Assembly (NCBI GenBank): GCA_965227805.1
Contig: CBDDGJ010000003.1
Location: 124,001-188,000, forward strand
From: CBDDGJ01 sp965227805
GTDB taxonomy: Bacteria > Pseudomonadota > Alphaproteobacteria > RS24
DNA: 64,000 nt
Direction: 5' to 3'
Made by a program: the position numbers and the translations under genes. Of the stretch, positions 51,070-60,778 are shown in pieces. The first letter of the stretch is position 1, and each line of letters begins with the position of its first letter. The notes below the pieces were generated by a model. It did no database searches. It was not told the DNA's origin and was given only the letters and a program-made list of their open reading frames with translations.

Positions 51070-52314
51070 ATGGCCGTTGATTACAATAAATATTTTGATA
51101 ATGCCCTTAATGCCTTACATCAAGAGGGACGTTACCGCATATTTACCGATTTAGCCCGCCGTGCCGGTGAGTTTCCGCGCGCAACCACCTATAATAACGG
51201 CCAAAAAAAAGAGATTATCGTCTGGTGCTCCAATGACTATCTCGGTATGGGACAAAACCCTACCGTAATGCAAGCCATGCATGATGCCATTGATCACATG
51301 GGAACAGGTGCCGGCGGAACACGCAATATTTCCGGCACGCACCACCTTATTCTTGAACTGGAACAGGAATTGGCACAATTACATGGCAAAGAATCCGCTT
51401 TGGTTTTCACCTCGGGCTATATTTCCAATCAAGCCAGTATCTCAACCATTGCTAGACTTCTGCCTGATTGTCTTATTTTGTCTGATGAGTTAAATCATGC
51501 CTCTATGATTGCGGGCGTGCGCGATAGCGGTGCCGCCAAACGCATTTGGCGCCATAATGACTTACCCCATCTTGAATCCCTGCTCAAAGAAAGCAACCCA
51601 GACGGTACAAAAATCATCGCCTTTGAATCTGTATATTCTATGGATGGTGATGTTGCCCCCATTGGAGAGATTTGTGATTTAGCCGAACGCTATAATGCAT
51701 TTACCTATTTGGATGAAGTGCATGCCGTTGGCATATATGGCAAAAATGGAGGCGGCATTGCCGATAGAGATAATGTCATGCACCGCGTAGATGTTATTGA
51801 GGGAACACTTGCAAAAGCCTTTGGTATTATGGGCGGGTATATTGCTACATCAGCAAATATTGTGAATGCTGTGCGCTCTTATGCGCCAGGGTTTATTTTC
51901 ACAACCTCATTACCCCCTGCCATTGCCGCAGGTGCCATAGCCAGCGTCAAATATGTGAAAACAGCTCACGATTTACGTGAACAACATCAAGAACGTGCGG
52001 CATGCTTAAAGCAAAAATTCATACAAGCAGGCTTGCCTATTTTACCAACCAATACACATATTGTGCCGCTTATGGTGAGAGACCCTGTTTTGTGCAAAGC
52101 TGCATCAGATCGTTTATTGGAAAAGCATGGCGTATATATTCAACCGATCAATTATCCGACAGTTCCGCGTGGCACGGAACGCTTGCGGATAACCCCCTCG
52201 CCTTTACATACGGATGAGATGATGGATACCCTTATTGAAGCAGTGTTGGAGGTATGGGACTATTTAGACATTCGGCTGAAAACGTATAAGGAAGCCTCCA
52301 CGGCTGCACAATAA
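51070..52314 (+). CDS. hemA: 5-Aminolevulinate synthase
   Basis: A 414-residue PLP enzyme joining glycine and succinyl-CoA to 5-aminolevulinate, the C4 route to haem found in alphaproteobacteria. 'VWCSNDYLGMGQNPTVMQAM' starts the domain, 'GAGGTRNISGTHHLILELEQ' and 'DELNHASMIAGVRDSGAAKR' follow, and the PLP Lys249 is in 'VIEGTLAKAFGIMGGYIATS'. It is followed 3 bp later by hemH, so the two outer steps of haem synthesis share a message. Confidence 0.95.
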   Translation: MAVDYNKYFDNALNALHQEGRYRIFTDLARRAGEFPRATTYNNGQKKEIIVWCSNDYLGMGQNPTVMQAMHDAIDHMGTGAGGTRNISGTHHLILELEQELAQLHGKESALVFTSGYISNQASISTIARLLPDCLILSDELNHASMIAGVRDSGAAKRIWRHNDLPHLESLLKESNPDGTKIIAFESVYSMDGDVAPIGEICDLAERYNAFTYLDEVHAVGIYGKNGGGIADRDNVMHRVDVIEGTLAKAFGIMGGYIATSANIVNAVRSYAPGFIFTTSLPPAIAAGAIASVKYVKTAHDLREQHQERAACLKQKFIQAGLPILPTNTHIVPLMVRDPVLCKAASDRLLEKHGVYIQPINYPTVPRGTERLRITPSPLHTDEMMDTLIEAVLEVWDYLDIRLKTYKEASTAAQ

Positions 52315-52317
52315 TAT

Positions 52318-53319
52318 ATGTCTCACCCCCCTATCGCTTCGGGAAAAACCGGTTTGTTACTTGTCAATTTGGGCACACCCGAAGCAACAAATATAGGTGC
52401 GGTGCGCCGCTATCTTAAAGAGTTTTTGAGCGACCAGCGCGTGATAGAGCTTTCACCTTTTTTGTGGCAACCCATTTTACGCGGTATAATTTTGAATACA
52501 CGCCCCCGCAAATCGGCACGGGCTTATGCAAAAATATGGCGCGAGGAAAGCAATGAAAGCCCGCTTCGCTATTACACCCGCCAACAGGCATGCGCGGTGC
52601 AAGACGCATTTGGCAAACAGCTTATTGTAGATTACGCCATGCGTTATGGACACCCCTCCATCGCGGAAAAAATTGAAGCACTTACAAAAAAAGGCTGTGA
52701 TAAAATTATGCTCATGGCTCTTTACCCGCAATATAGCGCAACCACAATGGCAAGTGTTTATGATGAAGCCTTTCGGGTATTACAAACGATGCGGCGCCAA
52801 CCTGCCATTCGCACCTTAGCCGCCTGGCACAACCACCCTGCTTATATTGAAGCTGTGGCAAAATCCATAACCCGCTTTCGTGAAACGCATAAGAAAGACA
52901 TTGAAAAAATAATTATATCTTTTCACGGCCTGCCACAAAGCTATTTTGATGCGGGCGACCATTATTATTGTCATTGTGCAAAAACAACACGTTTATTGCG
53001 TGAAAAGCTGGGTATGGATGAAACGAATTTTATCCTTAGTTTTCAATCGCGCTTTGGACCGCGCAAATGGTTGCAACCCTATACAACAGATATCGTGCAA
53101 GAGCTTGCACAAGCGGGGGTAAAAAATATTGCCGTAATAACCCCGGGCTTTATTTCTGATTGCATCGAAACTCTGGAGGAGATCAATATAGAATTGCAGG
53201 CAGATTTTTTATCCGCAGGCGGCGAGACGTTTTCCTTTATTCCCTGTTTGAATGACACCCCGGATGCAATCGGCTTATTAACACAATTAGCGCGTGAAAA
53301 TTTAGGCGGATGGCTATGA
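52318..53319 (+). CDS. hemH: Ferrochelatase
   Basis: A 333-residue enzyme inserting Fe2+ into protoporphyrin IX. 'GLLLVNLGTPEATNIGAVRR' opens the fold, the catalytic His is in 'IIISFHGLPQSYFDAGDHYY' near residue 203, and the Glu in 'PGFISDCIETLEEINIE' near residue 283. The Cys-rich [2Fe-2S] C-terminal extension of some homologues is absent. It is translated behind hemA, and its end overlaps the DUF3108 gene by 10 bp. Confidence 0.94.
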   Translation: MSHPPIASGKTGLLLVNLGTPEATNIGAVRRYLKEFLSDQRVIELSPFLWQPILRGIILNTRPRKSARAYAKIWREESNESPLRYYTRQQACAVQDAFGKQLIVDYAMRYGHPSIAEKIEALTKKGCDKIMLMALYPQYSATTMASVYDEAFRVLQTMRRQPAIRTLAAWHNHPAYIEAVAKSITRFRETHKKDIEKIIISFHGLPQSYFDAGDHYYCHCAKTTRLLREKLGMDETNFILSFQSRFGPRKWLQPYTTDIVQELAQAGVKNIAVITPGFISDCIETLEEINIELQADFLSAGGETFSFIPCLNDTPDAIGLLTQLARENLGGWL

Positions 53320-54191
53320 TGGTCTTGCGCGCTTATATCGCAATAAGTTGCTTTGTTTTGCTAAGTATTTTATTCCCGCTTCACGCCCAGGAGCAAACAA
53401 GCTATCGCGCAGATTACAATATTGCTTTTGGCGGGTTTGATGTTGCCCAGCTCACCATGCGTTTCACCGTTAAAGATGATACATATTTTATGAGCGCCCA
53501 CGCCACCTCACAAAAAGTCGCCCGTATATTTTCCACTTTCACCGCCGTCATAAATGGCGCGGGCTATATTGAAGACGGACAATTAATGCAACAACGTATA
53601 TGGATGCAAGCCCGTGAAGATGAAGCGGAAGAGGAAGAAGGTTATTACGAGCTGGCATTTAACCGCGATGGCAAACCCGTATCGCTTATTCGAAATGGCA
53701 AACTTTTTGAAAGAGACGAAGACGAAGAAGACGAAGGAAGAATAAACCCAATTAAAATGCAAGATGTGCCTGCAGCAACAGTCCATCCCTTTAGTCTTAC
53801 AGTGCATCCGATAATAGCTGCCGGATTAAAACAAAGCTGTAACGCTAAAATGAAACTATATGATGGCACCAATTTATCCGATCTTAAGTGGCAATTCATA
53901 AAATTTTATGAACAGGGAGCGCCAGATTATACCGACAAAGCCATGGTGCGGTGTGTAATTAACTGGAAACCGCGGCGGGGGTATCGCCCCCGAACATTAG
54001 AGTTTGCGGAGGAATACGATCGTCCAGTGGAAATATGGTATGCGCAAATTGACGACCTGCCCTTTATGGCACCGATACGCATGAATGTTCAAACACGCTA
54101 TGGCTATGTGGTTGTAAAAGCAACAAGGTTTTTCACCCCTGAGACAACAGAGCATAGGGTCTTCTCCATTGATGATCCGATACATAAATGA
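53310..54191 (+). CDS. DUF3108 periplasmic protein
   Basis: A 293-residue exported protein. A signal peptide of about 26 residues ends at 'SILFPLHAQ'; the mature start 'YRADYNIAFGGFDVAQLTMR' and 'RPVEIWYAQIDDLPFMAPIR' are typical of DUF3108. The central insert is very acidic ('REDEAEEEEGYYE', 'ERDEDEEDEGR'). The family is widespread in proteobacterial envelopes with no known activity. The start may be the ATG at 53310, 53316 or 53319; all fall at the end of hemH. Confidence 0.82.
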   Translation: MAMMVLRAYIAISCFVLLSILFPLHAQEQTSYRADYNIAFGGFDVAQLTMRFTVKDDTYFMSAHATSQKVARIFSTFTAVINGAGYIEDGQLMQQRIWMQAREDEAEEEEGYYELAFNRDGKPVSLIRNGKLFERDEDEEDEGRINPIKMQDVPAATVHPFSLTVHPIIAAGLKQSCNAKMKLYDGTNLSDLKWQFIKFYEQGAPDYTDKAMVRCVINWKPRRGYRPRTLEFAEEYDRPVEIWYAQIDDLPFMAPIRMNVQTRYGYVVVKATRFFTPETTEHRVFSIDDPIHK

Positions 54192-54284
54192 CATACAAGC
54201 ATAAATTTTGATAGAATCTTATTGCATAAAGCATGAAAACAGGCGTAAACTCTTATATTATAAAAATTAGAAGTGAGAATAAAT

Positions 54285-54551
54285 ATGCCTTCCGGAACAA
54301 TAAAATGGTTTAGCAATAAAAAGGGATATGGCTTTATAACCCCTGATTCGGGCGGCGATGATGCTTTTGTGCATATCACAGCCGTGCAAGATGCCGGATT
54401 AAAATTTATAAATGAAGGTCAGCGCGTATCTTATGACATAGCCGAACGCAATGACCGCAAAGTTGTGACAAATTTATCCTTGCTTGCACAGGAAGAAACA
54501 GCTGCAGATGATGCAACACAAAATAATGAAGACACATCCGACGCTTCATAA
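54285..54551 (+). CDS. Cold-shock domain protein
   Basis: An 88-residue single-stranded nucleic-acid-binding protein. 'GTIKWFSNKKGYGFITPDSG' includes the RNP1 motif (KGYGFI) and 'DDAFVHITAVQDAG' the RNP2 motif. After the 65-residue CSD there is an acidic tail rich in Asp, Glu, Thr and Ala, less common in single-domain CSPs and possibly modulating binding. The ATG at 54285 has a weak GTGAGA upstream. Confidence 0.92.
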   Translation: MPSGTIKWFSNKKGYGFITPDSGGDDAFVHITAVQDAGLKFINEGQRVSYDIAERNDRKVVTNLSLLAQEETAADDATQNNEDTSDAS

Positions 54552-54575
54552 TATGCCGCTTATGATTGATGTATT

Positions 54576-54836
54576 ATGGTAAAAATTGAAATCTACACGA
54601 CAGCTATTTGCCCATTTTGCCATGCTGCAAAAGCACTTTTGCAACAAAAGCAGCTTACCTTTACGGAAATAGATGTCGGAACAGATACACAAAAGCGGGA
54701 GCATATGCGCATGCGCGCAAACGGAAAAAACAGTGTGCCGCAAATTTTTATCAATGAAAACCATATTGGCGGGTGTGACGATCTTTATGCACTTAATCAA
54801 AACGGCACATTAGACACACTTATCACCACAGCTTAA
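54576..54836 (+). CDS. grxC: Glutaredoxin 3
   Basis: An 86-residue dithiol glutaredoxin. The redox site is 'TTAICPFCHAAKALLQQK' with Cys-Pro-Phe-Cys at about 12-15; the cis-Pro is in 'NGKNSVPQIFINENHIGGCD'. It reduces disulphides and protein-glutathione mixed disulphides using GSH. It follows the cold-shock gene by 24 bp, with no clear terminator between. Confidence 0.94.
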   Translation: MVKIEIYTTAICPFCHAAKALLQQKQLTFTEIDVGTDTQKREHMRMRANGKNSVPQIFINENHIGGCDDLYALNQNGTLDTLITTA

Positions 54837-54862
54837 CCGTATAATCCCACGATAAAATGGTG

Positions 54863-54911
54863 CTGACGAGCCAGCAGAAGAAAGTCGGATAATCGGTCAG
54901 ACGCTCGTCAG
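54863..54911. repeat. Inverted repeat between convergent genes
   Basis: CTGACGAGC (54863-54871) and GCTCGTCAG (54903-54911) pair perfectly over 9 bp around a 31-nt loop. A smaller hairpin, TGCTG/CAGCA at 54861-54876, shares the left arm and would exclude the long one. Minus-strand reading is followed by CACCATTTTATCG. A terminator role for grxC or the peptidase is possible, but T-runs are short. Confidence 0.6.
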
Positions 54912-54913
54912 GT

Positions 54914-56377
54914 TTATAATTGCGATAAAAACCGATGATAAAAGCGCACGCCATTGGCTAGATGGTCAATGCCAATGCGTTCATTCGTGCCGTGAATACG
55001 ACCTAAATCCGTCGCATCAACCACCAGCCAACTAAAGCGATAATGGTTGGGTGTCACCTTGCGATAATGCCGCGTATCGGTTGCCGCAACCAATAGGCGC
55101 GGTGCAATAATCACCCGTTCCGGTGCAATCGTATCACGAATGGCACCCGTCAGATGCTCCCACCCAAAACCTTGCGTAGGCGTTACAGGCGAGGGGGCCA
55201 TGCCGACTTGCCCGCTATTTTCAAACGCCACCTCAATACGGTCATCATCAACCACCTCAATAACACGCGCCATCACCGTATCCGGCGTTTCCCCCGGCAA
55301 TATACGGAAATTCACTTTTGCATAAGCCGAAATAGGTAATACATTATTTTTTATACCACCATTGATCACCGTAACCGCTGTTGTCGTGCGCATAAGCGCT
55401 TGCATGGAAGGGTCATGTTGAAACATACGCATCACCAGGGGCTTAAAAAGCCATAAGTTTTTCATAATCAGCTTTTGCCCAAAAGGAAGCTCATCGGCAA
55501 AAGATGTAAAAAAGTCACGCACATGTGCAAAGTCACGCGGGAATTGATCTTGCTCAAGTTTCACAATCGCTGCTGCTAAAATACCGATTGACGATTGCGG
55601 TGCCGGCATTGAAGAATGTCCACCCTGTCCATAGGCCGTTAATTTAAGCGTTACAATCCCCTTTTCGGCAGGCGCAATAATAGCAACGGCATCTTCAACA
55701 TCAGGGATAACATTGCGGGCAACCACCCCCCCTTCATCAACCAGAAATTCAAATTCAAGCCCACGCGCTTCAAGCACGCGCGCAATCTCATAAGCACCGT
55801 CCAACCCACCTTGTTCCTCATCATGGCCAAACGCAAAATAAATATCGCGCTTGGGCTGTATCCCCGCCGCCAACATATCTTCAGCTGCTTGCAAAAGGCC
55901 AATGATATTGATTTTATCATCCATTGTGCCACGTCCCCAAACATATCCATCTGCAATATCACCTGCAAAAGGATCATGCTGCCAATCTTGTTGCGTGCCC
56001 GGGCTTATTGGCACAACATCCATATGGCCAAGCATTAAAACCGGCTTTTCATTACTGCCGCTGCCTTGCCAGCGATATAGCAGACTATAATCATTGATAA
56101 TTTCACGCGTTAGGTTTTCATGCACGAATGGGAAAGATTGTTCTAAAAATGCATGAAAGTCTAACAATGCGTTTGCAGAGACCGGCTTATCGCGCCCGAA
56201 AGATATGGTCTGATATTGCACCGCTTTGCTCATCAATGCGGCAACTTTATCGCGATCGGCTTGATAATCATACACCACCCCCATCGCACCCGTTTGACTG
56301 GGAATAAATGTGCGCACCAATACAATAATGGCCAGCACCAAAATTATACCACCGCCCCATTTCAAAATCCGTTTCAT
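54914..56377 (-). CDS. M20 family metallopeptidase (PM20D1-like)
   Basis: About 487 residues. An N-terminal helix (about 5-27) anchors the protein, which then lies in the periplasm or is secreted. The metal sites are 'MLGHMDVVPISPGTQQDW' (His and Asp), 'YVWGRGTMDDKINIIGLLQA' and 'FGHDEEQGGLDGAYEIARVL' (catalytic Glu). 'YGQGGHSSMPAPQSSIGILA' starts the dimerisation domain. Relatives hydrolyse N-acyl amino acids or dipeptides. GAGAGGGG precedes the ATG at 56377, 16 bp behind rodA. Confidence 0.88.
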   Translation of the reverse strand: MKRILKWGGGIILVLAIIVLVRTFIPSQTGAMGVVYDYQADRDKVAALMSKAVQYQTISFGRDKPVSANALLDFHAFLEQSFPFVHENLTREIINDYSLLYRWQGSGSNEKPVLMLGHMDVVPISPGTQQDWQHDPFAGDIADGYVWGRGTMDDKINIIGLLQAAEDMLAAGIQPKRDIYFAFGHDEEQGGLDGAYEIARVLEARGLEFEFLVDEGGVVARNVIPDVEDAVAIIAPAEKGIVTLKLTAYGQGGHSSMPAPQSSIGILAAAIVKLEQDQFPRDFAHVRDFFTSFADELPFGQKLIMKNLWLFKPLVMRMFQHDPSMQALMRTTTAVTVINGGIKNNVLPISAYAKVNFRILPGETPDTVMARVIEVVDDDRIEVAFENSGQVGMAPSPVTPTQGFGWEHLTGAIRDTIAPERVIIAPRLLVAATDTRHYRKVTPNHYRFSWLVVDATDLGRIHGTNERIGIDHLANGVRFYHRFLSQL

Positions 56378-56393
56378 AGCCCCTCTCCCATGC

Positions 56394-57485
56394 TTAAATA
56401 TCAAGCTGTGCATATATGTCTGCAGACAAGATTAAACCAATGCTAAACATGAATGTCAATAGCGACGTGCCGCCGAAAGATATAAAGGGCAAAGGCACGC
56501 CCACAATCGGCGCAAGGCCGGTTACCATAGCCAGATTAACAAAGCTGTAAAAAAATATGCTACAACATACCCCCCCCACCACTAAACAGGCAAAGCGGCT
56601 ACGCACACGAAGCGCAGTGCGAATAATGAGAATGAATAATAAACTATAAAGCACAAGTAAAAATGTGCTGCCGATAAAACCCATTTCTTCTGCCCATAGC
56701 GTAAAGATGAAATCCGTATGTTTTTCGGGTAGAAATTGTAATCGGCTTTGGGTGCTTTGCATATAGCCTTTGCCGGAAAAGCCGCCCGATCCGATGCCAA
56801 TTTTGGATTGAATAATCTGATACCCGCCCCCAAGCGGGTCACGCGCGGGGTCTAAAAATGTAAGCACACGCTGCCTTTGATATTCATGTAATTGCGGCCA
56901 GGCAACCGGAACCAGTAAGCCCAATAGAATGAGACCGCCGATAAAATAACGTAATCTGACGCCAGCCAGAAACATTATTGTCCCCCCGATAAGAACGAGC
57001 AAAAGCGCGGTTCCCAAATCGGGTTGGATGGCGATAAGACATGCAGGTGCCCCGATAATCGCCAGTGCAATAGCAATATGGCGAATATCCGAAACCGCAT
57101 CATCTGCAAGTGCGTGGTAATAGCGCGCAAGCGCTAACATAACACCGATACGCATAAATTCCGAAGGTTGCACTTGCATAAAACCAAAATGCAGCCACCT
57201 TTGCGCCCCCATATAAGTTTGCCCAAACAGCTCCACCGCCACCAGTAAAATAAGCAATACAGCATAAATAATATAGGCCAGACTATGCCAAAATCTTATG
57301 CTTATATAGGCCACAAAAATAGCTAAACCGCCGCTTACGATAATTCGGATTAAATGCTGCAAAGGCCAAAATGCTACCACCCCTTGCGTGATCGAATACA
57401 TTATGAGCACACCAACAAAGCATAAGGTGAGTGTCACAAGCATCAGCCCCCAATTCAAACGGGCAAAATTTTGTAAACCCGTCAT
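56394..57485 (-). CDS. rodA: Rod-shape-determining peptidoglycan glycosyltransferase RodA
   Basis: A 363-residue SEDS protein with ten membrane helices, polymerising lipid II for lateral-wall growth together with PBP2. 'GAQRWLHFGFMQVQPSEFMR' is the SEDS loop with the P-S-E motif, 'AIQPDLGTALLLVLIGGTIM' follows, and the C-terminal 'GLAPIVGVPLPFISFGGTSL' is the signature. It overlaps mrdA by 4 bp (ATGA). Confidence 0.94.
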   Translation of the reverse strand: MTGLQNFARLNWGLMLVTLTLCFVGVLIMYSITQGVVAFWPLQHLIRIIVSGGLAIFVAYISIRFWHSLAYIIYAVLLILLVAVELFGQTYMGAQRWLHFGFMQVQPSEFMRIGVMLALARYYHALADDAVSDIRHIAIALAIIGAPACLIAIQPDLGTALLLVLIGGTIMFLAGVRLRYFIGGLILLGLLVPVAWPQLHEYQRQRVLTFLDPARDPLGGGYQIIQSKIGIGSGGFSGKGYMQSTQSRLQFLPEKHTDFIFTLWAEEMGFIGSTFLLVLYSLLFILIIRTALRVRSRFACLVVGGVCCSIFFYSFVNLAMVTGLAPIVGVPLPFISFGGTSLLTFMFSIGLILSADIYAQLDI

Positions 57486-59347
57486 AGGCTATTTCTGCCA
57501 TTTTCATGCGTGGGCGTAAATCGACCATTGGGATAACGCCGCACAACTTCCGCCAATAATTCGCCCGCAATAGGCGTTGCAACTGTCGACCCATTACCGC
57601 CATGCTCTATCATAACCGTTATAGCAAATTGCGGGTTATTATGTGGTCCATAGCCTGAAAATAGCGCGTGGTCACGCAATCGCCAGGGCAGTTTATCATT
57701 CGGAATAACCCCTGTTTTACGCTCTTTTGCAGAAATATGACGCACTTGAACCGTGCCCGTTTTCCCGGCTAAATATCCGCCCCCCAAAGCCTGTCTTGCA
57801 CGATATGCCGTTCCCCCTTGCCAATTTACCGTTCGATAAAGACCACGATAAATTAAATTTAGATGCTGCGGGTCTATGTCCATATCAACCAAATTTGGCG
57901 GGGTATATGCCTGCTTTCCTATTTTTTGAATAAGATGCGGTTTCACATTTTTTGCACCATTTGCCATACGCGCCATAAGCATGGTCATTTGCAGCGGTGT
58001 TGCCAATAAATACCCCTGGCCTATGCCAACCACCAATGTATCACCAATGCGCCACTCTTTTGCGAAGCGCCGCATTTTCCATTCTGGTGTCGGAATCAAC
58101 CCACTTTTTTCATCTGCAAGCTCAACCCCTGTTTTTTGTCCCAAACCCAGCTTAATCGCCATTTTGCGAATGGCATCTATCCCTGTGCGATACGCTAATT
58201 CATAAAAATATGTATCGCAAGAGCGCGCAAGCGCATTCACCATATTGATGGGACCATGACCCTGTCTTTCCCAGCAATGCAAGCGCGTATCACCCGAATC
58301 ATAATGGCCGTTACAGTGTATTACCTCTTCTTGTGTAACCACGCCGGCTTGCAGCGCCGCCAATGCCACCACAATTTTGAACACCGACCCCGGCGCATAA
58401 AGCCCCTCAAAGGCTTTATTGTAAAGCGGCTTTTTCGGATCATTGCGTAATTGTTTCCAGCTTTTACGATCAATCCCGTTCAAAAACAGATCAACACTAA
58501 AACTAGGCGAACTTGCAAAGACAAGTAAATCGCCCCTATGAACATCCATAACCGTAATCGAACCGCTTTTATCCCCCAAAAGCGATAAAGCATAATTTTG
58601 TAATTCGACATCTAGCGTAAGGTCTATATTTTTTCCATCTTCACCCTCTTCACGCGTCAATTCTTTAATGATGCGGCCATAGGCATTGACTTCGACCCGC
58701 CGATTGCCAATATCACCGCGCAATTCACGCTCGAATTTGCGCTCTATACCCGTTTGCCCCACCAACATACCAGCCAGCTGGCGCTGATTATCAGCATTTT
58801 TATTGTCGCCCACATAGCCGACAATATGGGCAAAAGAGTGGGGAAAATGATAAATACGTTTTTCGCTAATCATCGGTTCTATGCCCGGCAAAAACGGACG
58901 CTCGCCAGTGAGGCGCGCAAAGACCTGCCAGTCCAAATTTTCGGCAATGGTGAAAGGAAAAAATTTAGGACGCCTTTGAATGTAACGCAAAATATTTTTT
59001 TGTTCTTCATCTGAAAGCACAATAATTTTTGACAATCTGCGTAATGTTTCGGCAACATCATCCGCCTGTTCGGGAATAAGCACCAAACGAAAATCCGGCT
59101 TATTATCAGCAAGCAGAACCTTATTGCGGTCATAAATACGCCCGCGCGAAACAGTCAGAGATTCCACATTTACGCGATTATCCTCTGCCATTGATGTATA
59201 TTCAGACGCTTTCATGCGCTGCAAATAATAAAGCCGTCCCAATAAAAGCGAAAACATGCCAAGCTGCAAGCCGCCAAACATAACCGCACGGCGTGAAATA
59301 ATATTATTCTGCCTTCCTAAATTATTCATAAAATCAGGTGCCCTCAC
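57482..59347 (-). CDS. mrdA: Penicillin-binding protein 2
   Basis: A 621-residue class B PBP, the transpeptidase partner of RodA. One membrane anchor (about 19-40) is followed by the pedestal and the transpeptidase domain: Ser321-x-x-Lys324 in 'GLYAPGSVFKIVVAL', Ser377-Cys-Asp379 in 'NALARSCDTYFYEL' and Lys-Thr-Gly-Thr at 529-532. An ATG at codon 7 is an alternative start. It overlaps mreD by 14 bp and rodA by 4 bp. Confidence 0.95.
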   Translation of the reverse strand: MRAPDFMNNLGRQNNIISRRAVMFGGLQLGMFSLLLGRLYYLQRMKASEYTSMAEDNRVNVESLTVSRGRIYDRNKVLLADNKPDFRLVLIPEQADDVAETLRRLSKIIVLSDEEQKNILRYIQRRPKFFPFTIAENLDWQVFARLTGERPFLPGIEPMISEKRIYHFPHSFAHIVGYVGDNKNADNQRQLAGMLVGQTGIERKFERELRGDIGNRRVEVNAYGRIIKELTREEGEDGKNIDLTLDVELQNYALSLLGDKSGSITVMDVHRGDLLVFASSPSFSVDLFLNGIDRKSWKQLRNDPKKPLYNKAFEGLYAPGSVFKIVVALAALQAGVVTQEEVIHCNGHYDSGDTRLHCWERQGHGPINMVNALARSCDTYFYELAYRTGIDAIRKMAIKLGLGQKTGVELADEKSGLIPTPEWKMRRFAKEWRIGDTLVVGIGQGYLLATPLQMTMLMARMANGAKNVKPHLIQKIGKQAYTPPNLVDMDIDPQHLNLIYRGLYRTVNWQGGTAYRARQALGGGYLAGKTGTVQVRHISAKERKTGVIPNDKLPWRLRDHALFSGYGPHNNPQFAITVMIEHGGNGSTVATPIAGELLAEVVRRYPNGRFTPTHENGRNSL

Positions 59348-59858
59348 GCAAAACCCACCGCACGCATAAAAGCATAAGCCAGCGAATAGGAAAGTAAAGT
59401 ATAATGGTCATTAGAAATGCACGTAAAAAAACCGGAAATGTAACCGTCCATGCACTATATGAGGTAAGCGTGAACCAAAACATAACATAAACCAACCCGC
59501 AAGCCCCTGAAAATAGCAACCAATCGACAATACGGCTTCTAAGCAGAAATAAACCTGACTGCGTATTAAGCCCCGCACAAAATAAACCAAATGTAACGCT
59601 CCAAAACCCTAAAGGGGCACCGCTAAAAATATCTTGTATGATACCCAGGGCAAAAATGAGACCCATACTATAATTATGAGCCCCTTCACGTATCCAGATA
59701 AATAGTGGGATAAGATAGAGCGTCATTTCCAACTGGCTATATCCACTGAGCACAGGAATTTTCGTTGCTAAAATCAAAACAAACGTAAAACCAAATGCAA
59801 TAATATCAAGCAAAATGGATTGTGCAAATGAGCGTCCGGCATTTAGGTGAAGGCTCAT
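59334..59858 (-). CDS. mreD: Rod-shape-determining protein MreD
   Basis: A 174-residue integral protein with five or six hydrophobic segments, poorly conserved as the family is. 'LYLIPLFIWIREGAHNYSMG' followed by 'LIFALGIIQDIFSGAPLGFW' is its recognisable centre (the Q/L-D-x-x-x-G-x-x-x-G motif). It links MreC to the elongasome. It overlaps mreC by 4 bp and mrdA by 14 bp, so translation is coupled on both sides. Confidence 0.9.
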   Translation of the reverse strand: MSLHLNAGRSFAQSILLDIIAFGFTFVLILATKIPVLSGYSQLEMTLYLIPLFIWIREGAHNYSMGLIFALGIIQDIFSGAPLGFWSVTFGLFCAGLNTQSGLFLLRSRIVDWLLFSGACGLVYVMFWFTLTSYSAWTVTFPVFLRAFLMTIILYFPIRWLMLLCVRWVLREGT

Positions 59859-60757
59859 TTGCTTTTTTCCGCCTTGAGATTATCCGGAATATCTACCGAT
59901 TGTGGCGGCATTTCAGGCAGCGAAGCCAATAAAATACGTATAAAGGTCATCTGATCAGATGCCTGTGCCATTTGCACCCGTAAGCGTTTTTTTGGTGATG
60001 CTGAACCCTCTGTTGACGGCGCAATGAGCGTGCCGACCACCAAACCCGACGGCAACAACCCACCGTCACTCGAGGTGAGTATAATATCGCCAGCTTTTAC
60101 TGGCGCATCATTTTGTAATAATCTCAATGTGGGATAGGCTGAATTATCACCCTCCATAACAGCACGAATACGCTGTTTGCCAATAAGAACCGGTATATGA
60201 CTATTATAATCAGTGACCAGCAAAACCCGGCTCGATTCTTCACCAGCCGCAATAACACGCCCAACAAAGCCTGACACCCCCACTGCCACCTGACCAGGCA
60301 TTATGCCGTGTTTTCGGCCAACATTCGTAATAAATGTATGCACAAATGCTCCCCGCAAATCGGCAAGCACACGCGCGGTTACAAACTCCAGCTTTTGCCG
60401 CATAGGTAAAGCAAGTTGCTTTTCATATTGCTCCAATAAAAGTTCATAACGATATAGATCATTATGGCGCAATTTTAAGGCATCATTTTCAGCCTTTAGA
60501 CGATCATTTTGATGCTGCAATGCCTCTATTGTAGTAAAAAAGGCGCGGCTTTTATCAAACCACTCCACCGGGGTAAGTATGATGTCGTAAACGGAAGAGA
60601 AAGCATCGGTTGTTTTTTGCACAAACTCATTTATGCTATCATCATTTTGCGGGATAATAAACCAGATTAAAGCCCCGAGTAAAACAACCACACTGGCACT
60701 TCCGGTTACATTCAAAAAAGAACGTTGTCGATATTGTTTGAATTGCCACCGTGCCAA
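59855..60757 (-). CDS. mreC: Rod-shape-determining protein MreC
   Basis: A 300-residue bitopic protein: a basic cytoplasmic N-terminus, one membrane helix at about 19-35, a coiled coil at about 72-115 ('FTTIEALQHQNDRLKAEND') and a periplasmic beta domain with 'AVGVSGFVGRVIAAGEESSR' and 'GDIILTSSDGGLLPSGLVVG'. It activates PBP2 and scaffolds the elongasome. The gap to mreB is 21 bp. Confidence 0.93.
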   Translation of the reverse strand: MARWQFKQYRQRSFLNVTGSASVVVLLGALIWFIIPQNDDSINEFVQKTTDAFSSVYDIILTPVEWFDKSRAFFTTIEALQHQNDRLKAENDALKLRHNDLYRYELLLEQYEKQLALPMRQKLEFVTARVLADLRGAFVHTFITNVGRKHGIMPGQVAVGVSGFVGRVIAAGEESSRVLLVTDYNSHIPVLIGKQRIRAVMEGDNSAYPTLRLLQNDAPVKAGDIILTSSDGGLLPSGLVVGTLIAPSTEGSASPKKRLRVQMAQASDQMTFIRILLASLPEMPPQSVDIPDNLKAEKSK

Positions 60758-60778
60758 ATAACCCTTCCCCCGAAATAG

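Noticed and set aside
54863..54911. Hammerhead ribozyme (CTGACGA plus GAAA)
   Set aside because: The bases between the two core motifs cannot form a convincing stem II, and the cleavage-site geometry is absent.
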